Assembly (NCBI RefSeq): GCF_042695135.1 | Contig: NZ_CP170547.1 | Span: forward strand, 2,728,001-2,792,000 | Reading direction: 5' to 3' | DNA length: 64,000 nucleotides | From: Epilithonimonas sp042695135 | GTDB taxonomy: Bacteria; Bacteroidota; Bacteroidia; Flavobacteriales; Weeksellaceae | Program-made: the position numbers and the translations under genes | Part shown: positions 52,701-61,845 of the stretch, one piece after another | Layout: every line of letters starts with the position of its first letter | How positions within the stretch are numbered: position 1 is the stretch's first letter | Notes under the pieces: model-generated | What the model saw: only the letters and a program-made list of their open reading frames with translations | The model's database searches: none | What the model was told of the DNA's origin: nothing

Positions 52701-53151
52701 CAGGCTGAAGATACCGACCACTATACATAATCCAAAGAACAGATAAAATATGTACTTCAATTGGAAAATCAGCAAACTTGCTTGTCCTTTCGATTACATA
52801 TTTTTCTTCCGAATTTGATTTATTTGTAATTACATCTAGTTTAGAGTCTTTTAATTTTTTTGGTAGTTTTATGAGCCTTATCCTTTTACTTAATTCTAAG
52901 CTTCCTGATTTAGAATTAAAATACTGATCAACAAAATCTAATATGCGGACATACAATGCATTCTGTACTATACTAAAATCTGATTTACAATCTGTATGGA
53001 TATTTTCATAAAAAACAGATTGTTCAAAATTGGCTAATTTCTCTTTTTCTAATAAATTAGCATTATCATAATAAAAAAAATGTTTAACTTTCTTGTATGC
53101 TAGAAAAACTTCACTGGGAGTGAAAACATCGATTAGGTCATTATTCTTCAT
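49786..53151 (-). CDS. RT-nitrilase fusion, UG/DRT-type defence reverse transcriptase
   Basis: A 1121-residue protein. The reverse transcriptase domain lies about 180-420: motif A 'LSLDLKDFFHTI' (D213, D217 region), motif B 'LPVGLISSGLLSNYYLSELD', and catalytic 'YGRYVDDLMFVFSD' with D316/D317. A long helical middle follows, then a C-terminal nitrilase-type domain (about 800-1070) with candidate triad E879 in 'LIFPEVS', K936 or K940, and C986 in 'VYNCFELAD'. RTs fused to nitrilase domains belong to the unknown-group RTs that give phage defence (DRT class). The start is 16 bases after the hsdR stop, so it is probably read from the hsdR transcript. Confidence 0.88.
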   Translation of the reverse strand: MKNNDLIDVFTPSEVFLAYKKVKHFFYYDNANLLEKEKLANFEQSVFYENIHTDCKSDFSIVQNALYVRILDFVDQYFNSKSGSLELSKRIRLIKLPKKLKDSKLDVITNKSNSEEKYVIERTSKFADFPIEVHILSVLWIMYSGRYLQPDIHNASYANVLDFEFLNHKSEPSENLKLFKPYFVQYQLWRDSAINKAESLLEEKRDVTILSLDLKDFFHTITLNLNETFDRIEINLKKVTSDKNILKRSQSINSIFFKIHYAYRLILEDYKNTKYEVFSLPVGLISSGLLSNYYLSELDNRIINNLNPAFYGRYVDDLMFVFSDLNSNIDSTLNSSIISFLNKNFVEKGILNFNIENLDIKNIYFRNNKYVEYKDNINLDDLDECISKFNISDGQLNSFLVNNIKFKVNYSDLDNDERSDKVFSYESLQIQSSKIVLHYLAHKESKAIINIFKRKLDNQRSEFRFLPDEDEISEKFDEEAFELKYNDSINKFRSISDFSENKYGASKFLAKMIFAKSYGNQEFDEDSDNQILTFFRGELAIKFYSLWEKVATYFIVSNRIDYLVQFKRNIENSIIKTEFSKDIESNKSQKEIFIEYLRVSLSIPLALNPSLVRNIKNNGGDEYEFFKSCEKTAFKLRASNLFRHSLMSIPACNLTNILYTKLSLLEKDFNYYDFENLGKRSKQNVNKDELFRLCKKLCYLAPNYIQFHEVNILRIIDVISNFDDKKKVVEIPEFNYIYPSDDSQKNKEDKNLNGDIEHIINRIPDDSFNLYYFINYSWKVGFSTKKREKLKNKYFQISVLDSMENIQALNIDIKGDNLKDEKLNGIDKSVAIANMKVHFSDMFASIQNNANVKKDRRKLVFSLINDADRSNADLLIFPEVSIPYSWIRLLAERSHKRYMGIVAGLEHWVNKKKIVFNFLVTILPFKINHYNTSLVKLRLKNHYSHSETHLIKGYRLKIPNQDKKDCFKMTYDLFHWRKTYFSVYNCFELADIYHRSIFKSKVDFIIASEYNRDTNYFSDIAGAWVRDIHSYFIQVNSSDFGDSRIIQPAKSYEKDLVQVKGGINSVVLIDKLKISDLRAFQFKEYHLQKDDIDKGKTALKPTPPDFDRENVKIRMKNKDFK

Positions 53152-53167
53152 AGTTTTTTTGTTTTAT

Positions 53168-56023
53168 TTAACTCGCCACCCCATCAATAAAAACCTCCAC
53201 AAAATCCTGAACTTTTTGGATAATTCTTTTTCCAATATTATTTCGTTCCGTCAGTTTTGGTTTTATTTCTAAAAGTTTTAAGGCATCGCTCATTTTGGGT
53301 ATTTTGGAAGTGAAAAGAAAGCTATCAATCGTTTCTTGAAATTTTTCTTTATTAAGAGATTCTTCTTCTGCAATTTTCTCAAAAGCATCAGTTCTTTCTT
53401 TATTCCAGAAATTATCAAATTCGTCGCTTACAGAATCGCCATCCGGAATATGTGGTAAATTCTCATCGATGAATTTTTCAATCAATTCTTTTTTGCTTCG
53501 TAATTGGGCATCTCCGGATAGAATTTCTCGGATTTCTTTTATTTTCGCTTCTCGCTTACTTCCCTTTATCTCAGTAATATTTGCTAATAGTGAAAGTATA
53601 TAGCTCACATTGATTTCGTCACGGTGGATGAGCTCTAATTCAAAATCAACATCATCTAAAATACTGACTTTTCCTACTGTAGAAGGATTTCTTTGACCTG
53701 TCCATATATCAAGATACTTACTTTTATATCCATCAAATTCAAATTCTGTTATTTCTAATTGGTCAAAATCAAAATCTGTAAAGGATTTTAAGACATTCAG
53801 AATACGCATCAATTCACGGAAGGCTGTAACGAATTCAAATTTCTCCTGCTCGGTTTGATAAGCGTCTACACTTTGAATTTCGGGTGCAACTAGTTTCAGT
53901 TTTTCTAAAGAATTTTTGAAAAGTTCAATATAATCTTCAATGGGTTGGATGATTATTTCCTGTATAGCTTCTTTATTAGAAAATAAAGTCACTGCATCAT
54001 CTGTCGCAGATTTTAAATTGCGAAAACAAACGATATTTCCCTGTGACTTTTTCTCTCCGATGATTCTGTTGGTTCTAGAAAATGCCTGAATCAATCCGTG
54101 ATATTTCAGGTTTTTATCTACAAATAAAGTATTCAATTGCGGACTGTCAAATCCTGTCAAAAACATATTGACCACAATAATCAAATCAACTTCTTTGTTT
54201 CTGACTCTTTTCGCAATATCGTTGTAATAATTATAAAAAGTCTGGCTGTCTTTCGTAGAAAAATTTGTTCCGAACATTTCGTTGTAATGACCAATATATC
54301 GATCTAAAACAGTTCTGCTATGTGAATCACCATATTTTGCAGGTGGCTCCGCAACCATCGACAAAACATCTTCTTCTTGATAATTTCCGTCTGCACCATT
54401 ATTCTCTTCATTAGTTCCATAACTGAAGATGGTTGCAATTTTCAGATTGTGTTTTCCCTCTTCTTTTTTCTTTTGAAAGAGGTCATAATATTTCTGCAAA
54501 ACATCTATGCTACTGACGCAGAACATTGCATTGAATGTTTTCTGATGGGTTTTTCTATCGTGTTCCGTTATGATGTAATCGGTGATTTTCTCCAGACGCT
54601 TTGGACTTGCTAATAACTCTTGAGTATCAATAGCTTCAACTTCCATATCTATGTACGTATTACTACCTTCTTTTTCTTTGTATCTGCCAACGTATTCGAC
54701 TGAGAATTTTAGAACATTTTCATCTCTGATAGCATCTGTAATTACATATTTATGAAGACATTCTTTGAAAAGCATATTGGTAGTTGCAGCAATTCCATCT
54801 ATTTTACCAACTGAATTAACTTCTGAAATTGGCGTTCCGGTAAAGCCAATCATCTGTGCTTTTTGGAAATATTTCTTAATATTTTGATGTGTTTCCCCGA
54901 ACTGACTTCTGTGGCATTCATCAAAAATGAAAACTACTTTTTTATCTTTTAGTCTATCTATTTTTTTACCGTGTTTTTCTTTGGTAATGGCGGTATTCAG
55001 CTTTTGTAAAGTTGTTACAATGAGTTTTGTATTGTCAGAAAGTTGCTTTACAAGATGTGCCGTATTTTCTGTAGCATCTACGCTGTCTTTTTCAAAAGCA
55101 TCAAATTCCTTCTGTGTTTGATAATCTAAATCTTTCCTATCCACTACAAAAACAACTTTCTCCACTTTAGGAATTTCTTTCAAAATCTGACTTGCTTTGA
55201 AAGAAGTTAATGTTTTCCCTGAGCCTGTTGTATGCCAAATAAATCCATTGTTATCGGTATTTCTAACCCTTTCAACAATTTTTTCTACCGCATAATATTG
55301 GTACGGTCGAAGAACCATTAAAATTTTATACGTTTGATTCAGCACAATATATTTCGTAATCATCTTGGCAATATGACAAGGCTCTAAAAATGCCTGTGCA
55401 AAATCTTCAAGTTGTGTGATATTATTATTGTGCTCGTCAGACCAGAAGAAAGTTTGTTTAAAACTTTGTTTAGCGTTATTCGAATAATACTTTGTATTGA
55501 CGCCATTACTGATAACAAACAACTGAACGTAGTTGAATAAACCTTTTCCGGAATTAAATGACTGATGATGATAACGGTTGATTTGATTGAAAGCCTCTTT
55601 CATTTCCAAACCACGACGTTTTAGCTCTATCTGAACCAACGGCAAACCGTTGACTAGAATCGTGACATCGTAGCGATTTTTATAATCTCCTTCCTGAGCA
55701 ATTTGATTTGTGACTTGGAATTGATTCTGACACCAGCTTTCCTGATTGATGAATTCAATCCATTCCGAATTCCCGTTGTCTTTGGTAAACTGAAATCGAT
55801 CACGCAATATTTTAGCTTTTTCAAAAACATTTCCTTTGGCAAGATGATTTAGAATCTTCTCAAATTCTTTATTAGAAAATTGTTTTTTATTATGAATTTC
55901 GAGCTTGGTTTTTAGGTTGATAATCAAATCTGCTTCATTGCAAATCCTGACTGGCTTATGACCTAACTGCTGTAATTGTTCTACTAATTTCTGTTCAAGA
56001 ATATATTCGGGCTGGCTGGACAT
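53168..56023 (-). CDS. hsdR: Type I restriction enzyme R subunit
   Basis: About 951 residues from the ATG at 56023 (MSSQPEYILEQK). An upstream in-frame ATG at 56110 would require translating through a terminator hairpin and is unlikely. The N-terminal nuclease domain has 'GLPLVQIELKRRG' (QxK-type motif), followed by the SF2 motor with 'HTTGSGKTLTSFKA' (Walker A) and 'FIFDECHRSQFG' (DECH box), then 'AFSRTNR'. It cuts DNA after ATP-driven translocation in complex with HsdM and HsdS. Confidence 0.93.
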   Translation of the reverse strand: MSSQPEYILEQKLVEQLQQLGHKPVRICNEADLIINLKTKLEIHNKKQFSNKEFEKILNHLAKGNVFEKAKILRDRFQFTKDNGNSEWIEFINQESWCQNQFQVTNQIAQEGDYKNRYDVTILVNGLPLVQIELKRRGLEMKEAFNQINRYHHQSFNSGKGLFNYVQLFVISNGVNTKYYSNNAKQSFKQTFFWSDEHNNNITQLEDFAQAFLEPCHIAKMITKYIVLNQTYKILMVLRPYQYYAVEKIVERVRNTDNNGFIWHTTGSGKTLTSFKASQILKEIPKVEKVVFVVDRKDLDYQTQKEFDAFEKDSVDATENTAHLVKQLSDNTKLIVTTLQKLNTAITKEKHGKKIDRLKDKKVVFIFDECHRSQFGETHQNIKKYFQKAQMIGFTGTPISEVNSVGKIDGIAATTNMLFKECLHKYVITDAIRDENVLKFSVEYVGRYKEKEGSNTYIDMEVEAIDTQELLASPKRLEKITDYIITEHDRKTHQKTFNAMFCVSSIDVLQKYYDLFQKKKEEGKHNLKIATIFSYGTNEENNGADGNYQEEDVLSMVAEPPAKYGDSHSRTVLDRYIGHYNEMFGTNFSTKDSQTFYNYYNDIAKRVRNKEVDLIIVVNMFLTGFDSPQLNTLFVDKNLKYHGLIQAFSRTNRIIGEKKSQGNIVCFRNLKSATDDAVTLFSNKEAIQEIIIQPIEDYIELFKNSLEKLKLVAPEIQSVDAYQTEQEKFEFVTAFRELMRILNVLKSFTDFDFDQLEITEFEFDGYKSKYLDIWTGQRNPSTVGKVSILDDVDFELELIHRDEINVSYILSLLANITEIKGSKREAKIKEIREILSGDAQLRSKKELIEKFIDENLPHIPDGDSVSDEFDNFWNKERTDAFEKIAEEESLNKEKFQETIDSFLFTSKIPKMSDALKLLEIKPKLTERNNIGKRIIQKVQDFVEVFIDGVAS

Positions 56024-56045
56024 TCTGTGTTTACGAATTTTATGG

Positions 56046-56084
56046 TTAAAAAACATTGTCAGAGTTTGGAACTCTGACAATGTT
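56046..56084 (-). terminator. Terminator between recombinase and hsdR
   Basis: A perfect 15-bp stem (AACATTGTCAGAGTT and its complement), 3-base loop, then T6 on the minus strand. It lies 45 bases after the recombinase stop and just before the hsdR start, which supports the start at 56023. Confidence 0.85.
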
Positions 56085-56128
56085 GTTAATAGTTTTATCA
56101 AATCTAACAAAAAATATCATAACTAAAA

Positions 56129-57055
56129 CTATTTAAGTGCCTTAAACATTTGATCTATTGCTTTTTTCTTCTGTTCCAGATTTGGATGGACATAAAGATT
56201 CAATGTTGTACTGATATTGGAATGCCCTAGCAGGACACTCACAGTTTTATAATCACATTTGCTTTCAATACATCGGGTTGCAAAACTATGACGCAATCCG
56301 TGAAATTTAATTTCCGGGATTTCCAGTTGTTTCATAAGATTTTTATAATAGCTCCGGTAAGTTCTTGGCTCAGTTGGTTTAGCATCATTTGTTAAAACAA
56401 AAAACAACGGATTTACAATTTTTTTAAAGGGTTTCAACATTCGCAAAAGGTCTCTGCTCATTGGAACTTCCCGTATTGAGTTCTTGGTTTTTGGTGTATC
56501 GAGAAGCAATTCTGTTCTGCGTTTGCCATCTTCGATAATATAGATTCGCTGAATGGTTTTTCTGATGTTGATAATCCCATTGTCTGTATCAATATCTTCC
56601 CAAGTGAGTGCGCAGATTTCCCCAATCCGCATTCCAGAACAAAGACAAATATAAACCCCCAGATTCCGGAATGTAAAATGCTCCTGAATATAATCCATCA
56701 CTTTTTTCTGATGGGTTCTGGTCAGAACTTCAATACTCTGATTTTCCCGAACTGTTGGATATTGGATGTCAAATGGTGTATATTGAATCCACTTATACTT
56801 TGCCCCAAATTTCATTACCATTTTCAAAACGATAAGAACATCTTTGATGCTTTTCTGGCTCAATCCCTGTTCCAATTTTTGAAAAACAAATTGCTGAACT
56901 TCCTCTTCTTCTATGCTATTCACTTCTGCAAATTTGGGTAGCAAATGGTTCTCCAGCAAAAGCACATAAGCCGAAAAACTTGATTTTTTCACATAAAGTT
57001 GTTTGTCTTTTTTCCATAGTTCTACGATTTGTGCAAATGTTTTTTGTGTCGTCAT
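56129..57055 (-). CDS. Tyrosine recombinase of the hsdS inversion system
   Basis: A 308-residue integrase-family recombinase. N-terminal SAM-like DNA-binding domain about 5-100; catalytic domain about 110-300 with R in 'CSGMRIGEICALTWED', 'HGLRHSFATRC', 'LLGHSNISTTLNLY' (nucleophile Tyr in 'LYVHPN'). It lies 110 bases from one inverted repeat of the hsdS segment, the expected place for a specificity-switching recombinase. Confidence 0.92.
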   Translation of the reverse strand: MTTQKTFAQIVELWKKDKQLYVKKSSFSAYVLLLENHLLPKFAEVNSIEEEEVQQFVFQKLEQGLSQKSIKDVLIVLKMVMKFGAKYKWIQYTPFDIQYPTVRENQSIEVLTRTHQKKVMDYIQEHFTFRNLGVYICLCSGMRIGEICALTWEDIDTDNGIINIRKTIQRIYIIEDGKRRTELLLDTPKTKNSIREVPMSRDLLRMLKPFKKIVNPLFFVLTNDAKPTEPRTYRSYYKNLMKQLEIPEIKFHGLRHSFATRCIESKCDYKTVSVLLGHSNISTTLNLYVHPNLEQKKKAIDQMFKALK

Positions 57056-57164
57056 AATTTTCTTTTTGATTTTAAATTATTATTAAAAATCAAAAAAGGT
57101 ATGAATAAAGGATTTGAGAAGAAAATTCTGTAAAATTTAAGATTGGAAATTATTAATCTTTGGG

Positions 57165-57193
57165 TTTCCAAATTTGCGATTTCCAGGGTTTGA
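57165..57193 (+). repeat. Left 29-bp inverted repeat of the hsdS switch
   Basis: TTTCCAAATTTGCGATTTCC plus AGGGTTTGA, an exact inverted copy of 59632-59660. Both lie at the same codons (PNLRFPGF) near the start of the two hsdS frames, so crossing-over swaps the whole coding region behind one start. Confidence 0.9.
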
Positions 57194-58394
57194 TGGAGAG
57201 TGGAAAACAATCAAACTTGGCGATATAACAAGTTGGTCTTCTGGTGGAACACCATCGAAAGAAAACCCATTGTTCTGGAATGGGCAAATACCTTGGATTA
57301 GCGCATCAAGTATGAGAGGATTTGTATATTCCGATTCAGAAATAAAAATAACAGAATCAGGATTAAAAAAAGGTTCAAGATTAGCAAAAAAAGGTAGCTT
57401 ACTTATTTTAGTACGTGGAAGTATGCTATTTAATAAAATTCCAATTGGTATTGTTTCAAGAGACCTAGCTTTTAATCAGGATGTTAAATCCATAATTGTA
57501 CATGAGCAATCTTCTTCAGAGTATATTTTAAATTGGTTTTCAGCATTTGAACCCAAAATTTTAAATATGGTAACTGGAACTGGAATTGGAGCAGGAAAAC
57601 TAGATTTAGCAGATTTAAAATCACTAGAAGTTAAAATCCCAATCCTTTCAGAACAAAAAGAAATTTCTCACTTCTTATCTTTAATAAATGAAAGGATCAC
57701 ATCGTCAATGAAAATAATTACCAAAGTAAAATCTCAAATGCAAGTTCTTGAAGATTTATTGCTAACAGGTAAATTAAGACTAAATGATAATGATGGTAAT
57801 TCATTTAACAATTGGACTCAAGAGAAATTAAGTAATATTGGAAAAACCTATAATGGTCTATCTGGAAAAACAAAAGATGATTTTGGTTCGGGTAAAAAAT
57901 ACATTCAATACAAGCAAATTTTTGATTCTTCAAGAATAAATATTTGTAAATGCGCATTTGTAAATATTTCTGCAAATGAGAACCAAAATGCAGTTCAATT
58001 TGGAGATATATTTTTCACTGTTTCTTCTGAAACCCCTGAAGAAATTGGGATGAGTTCTGTTTTATTAGAAGATGTTGAAAATGTATTTTTAAATAGTTTC
58101 TGTTTTGGATTCAGGACTCATTCTTTTGAAAAATTGATACCAGAATTTTCACAATTCTTTTTTAGAAGCAAAGTCTTCAGAAATGAGATTGTTAAACTTG
58201 CGCAAGGCAGTACAAGATATAATATTTCTAAGAGTGAATTTCTAAAATTAAAAGTAATACTTCCTAGTAAAGATGAGCAAGTCAAAATTGCAAATACCCT
58301 TGCATCCGTCGATAAAAAAATAGAAACAGAAAAGAAAATTTTAGCTAAATACGAAACTCAAAAGAAATACCTTTTAGCAAATCTTTTTGCTTAA
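57174..58394 (+). CDS. hsdS: Silent second hsdS allele (inverted, no start)
   Basis: A 406-residue specificity subunit: two target-recognition domains separated and ended by helices ('VLEDLLLTGKLRL', 'ILAKYETQKKYLLANLFA'). It is open from the inverted repeat at 57165 but lacks the 15 or so N-terminal codons, a start and a promoter, so it is not expressed in this orientation. Inversion between the 29-bp repeats would attach it to the expressed start 'MTEKNKSIRNFPNLRFPGF'. Its recognition domains differ strongly from the active copy. Confidence 0.9.
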   Translation: MRFPGFDGEWKTIKLGDITSWSSGGTPSKENPLFWNGQIPWISASSMRGFVYSDSEIKITESGLKKGSRLAKKGSLLILVRGSMLFNKIPIGIVSRDLAFNQDVKSIIVHEQSSSEYILNWFSAFEPKILNMVTGTGIGAGKLDLADLKSLEVKIPILSEQKEISHFLSLINERITSSMKIITKVKSQMQVLEDLLLTGKLRLNDNDGNSFNNWTQEKLSNIGKTYNGLSGKTKDDFGSGKKYIQYKQIFDSSRINICKCAFVNISANENQNAVQFGDIFFTVSSETPEEIGMSSVLLEDVENVFLNSFCFGFRTHSFEKLIPEFSQFFFRSKVFRNEIVKLAQGSTRYNISKSEFLKLKVILPSKDEQVKIANTLASVDKKIETEKKILAKYETQKKYLLANLFA

Positions 58395-58399
58395 TCAGC

Positions 58400-58426
58400 C
58401 TTGTCAAGATTTTAAACCTTGACAAG
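58400..58426. terminator. Bidirectional hairpin between convergent hsdS alleles
   Basis: CTTGTCAAG/CTTGACAAG stem with a short A/T centre, located between the two convergent stops (58394 and 58434). Confidence 0.7.
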
Positions 58427-58433
58427 ACATTGT

Positions 58434-59690
58434 TTAGATGAACAAATTGGCAAGTAAATACTTTTTTTGATTTTCAAATTGAGTTATAATTTTTTTTTCA
58501 AGATTAATTTTATCTTCCAATAAATACAAAAAATTATAAATTTTATTCTGCTCTTCCTTATTTATCGGTAACAAAAGTTTTGCACCATTTAAAAATGCAT
58601 CATTATTGATATTCATAGTGTTTTTTGCACCTTTTTGAACAAGTGGATTTAAATAGTTAAACGTGTTTACTGGAGAATTAAAATATTCGTGAATTAAATA
58701 CCCTAAAGCAAAAGAATCGGGTGTAAAAACACAATAAAGTGGAGAAACAACACCAATTCTACCAGTCCTATTTTGTTTAATAATTCCGAATGGAAATTCT
58801 GAAGTTGGACTTTTCGTATAAACTAAATCTCCAGGATAAATCAATTTGTAATGTGTAATTTCTTTTGCAGAAAAAGACCTTCCCAAATGTTCGATTTGAT
58901 TAATAACTCCTTTATGTTTAGATACTGAAAATACTTCGGTATAAAGATTATTTGGATTTTTTTGTAAATGTTCTTTTGATATTTCGTTTAATTTTTTCTT
59001 TTCCCAATTAGGAAAATTTCCGTTATCATTTTTGAATTTAATATTGCTTTCAAATAGTTTCTTTACAGCTGAATTTTTTAATACGATTAAATCATCAATT
59101 ATTTTCTTTTGGGTTTGCATTCTATCGTCAAGCAATGATAAAAAATTTGCTATTTTATTTTGTTCGGTCAATGAAGGGTAAAAAATCTTTATGTTTTTTA
59201 TGCTTTCAAAATTAAGACCTTCTCTTCCACTACCTGTTTGTAAGCTTTTAAAAACATCCTGTCCTTTTGTTGAAGATAAAATAGGTTGAATAAATCGTGG
59301 ATTATATTTTTTGGTGCTCCTAATAACGCATACATGCTGATTAACATTTCCAATGATAAAGTTTTCTGGAACAACACAGCTTCTTCCTAATGAAGCACCT
59401 GTAATATTTAATAGGATATCATTAGGATAAACCACACTGTTTTTCATTCCTCTGTTTATTTCATCGGGAATAAATACCGGATTATCAAGTACTAATCTAT
59501 CATGATTTACATTTTGACTTCTTATAAATACTACTCCTGAAACGGTATATATAGCTTCTCCTCCTAGTGGTGTTTTTCCACTATTTATTTTACTAGCAAC
59601 TTCTTTTAATTTCTTTAGTTCCCAACATTCTTCAAACCCTGGAAATCGCAAATTTGGAAAATTTCTGATACTTTTATTTTTTTCTGTCAT
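58434..59690 (-). CDS. hsdS: Active type I specificity subunit
   Basis: A 418-residue HsdS starting MTEKNKSIRNFPNLRFPGF. Two target-recognition domains (about 20-190 and 220-395) and helical spacers, for example 'LLDDRMQTQKKIIDDLIVLK' and 'ITQFENQKKYLLANLFI'. It lies 58 bases after hsdM on the same strand. It sets the DNA sequence recognised by HsdM and HsdR. The first codons carry the 29-bp repeat shared with the silent allele. Confidence 0.93.
   Translation of the reverse strand: MTEKNKSIRNFPNLRFPGFEECWELKKLKEVASKINSGKTPLGGEAIYTVSGVVFIRSQNVNHDRLVLDNPVFIPDEINRGMKNSVVYPNDILLNITGASLGRSCVVPENFIIGNVNQHVCVIRSTKKYNPRFIQPILSSTKGQDVFKSLQTGSGREGLNFESIKNIKIFYPSLTEQNKIANFLSLLDDRMQTQKKIIDDLIVLKNSAVKKLFESNIKFKNDNGNFPNWEKKKLNEISKEHLQKNPNNLYTEVFSVSKHKGVINQIEHLGRSFSAKEITHYKLIYPGDLVYTKSPTSEFPFGIIKQNRTGRIGVVSPLYCVFTPDSFALGYLIHEYFNSPVNTFNYLNPLVQKGAKNTMNINNDAFLNGAKLLLPINKEEQNKIYNFLYLLEDKINLEKKIITQFENQKKYLLANLFI
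59632..59660 (-). repeat. Right 29-bp inverted repeat of the hsdS switch
   Basis: Exact inverted copy of 57165-57193, inside the 5' end of the active hsdS. The segment between the repeats is about 2.5 kb and holds both complete recognition regions. Confidence 0.9.
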
Positions 59691-59748
59691 CTTGATAATT
59701 TATTGTTACTGCTATAAAAATTAGGGATATTCTAAAGTCAAAAAAAAA

Positions 59749-61317
59749 TTAACTTACTAATCCTAATTCTTTTAAATAAACTTCAATTTCAGAATCCAAC
59801 TGAGAACGTTTGGCTTCCAATTGTTTGATTTCTGCCATTACCGCTTGGATGTCGATTTCTTCTTCCTCCTCAAAAGTATCTACATAGCGAGGGATATTCA
59901 GGTTGTAATCATTGTCAGCAATTTCCTGCAAGGTAGCGAGATGAGAGAATTTCTCTTCTGCTTTTCTTTCTTGGTACATATCAACAATTTTATTGATATG
60001 TTTTGGAAGCAATACATTTTGATTTTTTTGTTTTTCAAATTCTTTGCTGGCATCTACAAACAGAACATCTTCATCCTGTTCTCGGCATTTCTTGAAAACC
60101 AATATACAAGTAGGAATGCTTGTACCAAAGAAGATATTGGCAGGTAAACCTATTACAGCATCCAGATAATTTTTCTCTTTAATCAGATATTTACGAATAA
60201 CCAATTCCGCTGCACCACGGAACAAAACTCCGTGAGGCATTACAACTGCCATAATTCCGTTCTCATCCAAATGATGAATCATATGCTGAATAAAAGCAAA
60301 ATCAGCTTTGGAAGCCGGAGCTAATTTTCCATATTGTGAGAAACGCTCATCTAACAATAAAAGTTCATTGCTACTCCAGTTCGCAGAAAAGGGCGGATTG
60401 GCAACAATAGCATCAAACGTTTTATCAAGATGTTGAGGTTTTTCAAGAGTATCTTCCTGCTTGATATCGAAATTACTGTAATTGACTCCGTGAAGAATCA
60501 TATTCATCCGCGCTAAGTTGTAAGTGGTTCGGTTCATTTCCTGACCGTAGAAATCACTTACTTTTGCTTCGCGGGCAACACGAAGGAGCAAAGAACCACT
60601 TCCGCAAGTTGGATCATAAACTGATTTCAACTGGGATTTTCTGCTGGTAACGATTCTAGCCAGAATGGTAGAAACTTGTTGAGGTGTATAGAATTCTCCT
60701 GCTTTCTTGCCCGCGCCACTTGCAAATTGTGAAATCAGATATTCGTAAGCGTCTCCTAAAACATCGGCATTGGTATCAGAAAGATTGAAATCAATATCAT
60801 CCAAATGATATAAGACTTTCGAAATCAACGTATTTTTCTCGTCTTCAGTTTTTCCTAATTTGGAAGATGTTAAATCCAAATCTTCAAAAAGGTTATCAAA
60901 ATCGTCTTCACTATCAGTACCTAAAGTAGACTGCTCTATATTAGTAAGAATCTTTGAAAGTTCTGCAAGGATAAAATTAGATTTTCCTTCCTCTTTTTGA
61001 TGACCTTTTTTAGCAATATTACTAAAAAGTTCTGATGGTTTTAAGAAATAGCCTAAATCTTCAACAACCTCTTCATAAATTGCCTGAACGATTTCTTTTC
61101 CTTCTTCAGTATTTTCATCAACGTCATTGTAGTCGATGTCTTCTCCGGAATCTAATAAAATTTTATTGGCAGTAAAATGAATCTTTTCAGAAAGATATTT
61201 ATAGAAAATAAATCCTAAAATATAATCCCGAAATTCGTCGGCATCCATTTTTCCTCTTAAAGTATTGGCAATATTCCAAAGTTGCTGTTGCAACTGACGT
61301 CTTTGTTCTTCTGACAT
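59749..61317 (-). CDS. hsdM: Type I modification methyltransferase M subunit
   Basis: A 522-residue N6-adenine methyltransferase: N-terminal HsdM helical domain, S-adenosylmethionine motif 'DPTCGSGSLLLRV', and catalytic 'NPPFSANW'. C-terminal coiled coil 'IQAVMAEIKQLEAKRSQLDS'. First gene of hsdM-hsdS, followed after the inversion region by the recombinase, hsdR and the RT. Confidence 0.95.
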   Translation of the reverse strand: MSEEQRRQLQQQLWNIANTLRGKMDADEFRDYILGFIFYKYLSEKIHFTANKILLDSGEDIDYNDVDENTEEGKEIVQAIYEEVVEDLGYFLKPSELFSNIAKKGHQKEEGKSNFILAELSKILTNIEQSTLGTDSEDDFDNLFEDLDLTSSKLGKTEDEKNTLISKVLYHLDDIDFNLSDTNADVLGDAYEYLISQFASGAGKKAGEFYTPQQVSTILARIVTSRKSQLKSVYDPTCGSGSLLLRVAREAKVSDFYGQEMNRTTYNLARMNMILHGVNYSNFDIKQEDTLEKPQHLDKTFDAIVANPPFSANWSSNELLLLDERFSQYGKLAPASKADFAFIQHMIHHLDENGIMAVVMPHGVLFRGAAELVIRKYLIKEKNYLDAVIGLPANIFFGTSIPTCILVFKKCREQDEDVLFVDASKEFEKQKNQNVLLPKHINKIVDMYQERKAEEKFSHLATLQEIADNDYNLNIPRYVDTFEEEEEIDIQAVMAEIKQLEAKRSQLDSEIEVYLKELGLVS

Positions 61318-61497
61318 TTAGTATCATTAATGTTAATCCTCAAAGATAAAAAATGTTAGATGCATACAATGCTAAAATAACTAAAAATAATAAAATTGAT
61401 ATTGAAAAACAATTGTCATAATGCATAATTATAATTTATCCATATGTCGTAAAATAACCTCTGCCACTAACTTGCACTTGGAAAATTAAGAAGAAAT

Positions 61498-61830
61498 TTA
61501 ATTTTTGATTCTTATTTGCTTAGGAGTGGGCTTCAGCTCCACCGCAAAATCCAGCATAACAACCTGGCTTCCTTTAAACGGATTATAGGAAGGCTGATAA
61601 TCAATATAGCCCGAAGAATGCAGATTATTCAGGCAATTGTGATAGGTGGCTTTTGAGTGGATTTTACTGATTCGCATCACTTCATCCCGTGAAATACTGA
61701 CCGGATTTCGGAAACGGTTGAAATTCCAGAATTGGAATAATGCTAAGTAGAGGCTGATGTGTGTGGGATTAAGAGTATTGTCCTTAGCCACCTTTTCATA
61801 GAAACCTGTGAGATGTTTGATGTAATTCAT
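61498..61830 (-). CDS. Small HTH-type protein of mobile elements
   Basis: A 110-residue protein: 'LNPTHISLYLALFQFWNFNR', then 'ISRDEVMRISKIHSKATYHN' and 'LHSSGYIDYQPSYNPFKGSQ'. This is a winged-helix pattern seen in small regulators or replication-linked proteins of Bacteroidota mobile islands. It lies 15 bases after the next HTH gene. Exact role unknown. Confidence 0.7.
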   Translation of the reverse strand: MNYIKHLTGFYEKVAKDNTLNPTHISLYLALFQFWNFNRFRNPVSISRDEVMRISKIHSKATYHNCLNNLHSSGYIDYQPSYNPFKGSQVVMLDFAVELKPTPKQIRIKN

Positions 61831-61845
61831 TTTGTTACTAATAAA

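Noticed and set aside
56024..56110. Upstream ATG at 56110 as hsdR start
   Set aside because: Translation would cross a 15-bp terminator hairpin with a T-run; the ATG at 56023 begins the conserved N-terminus.
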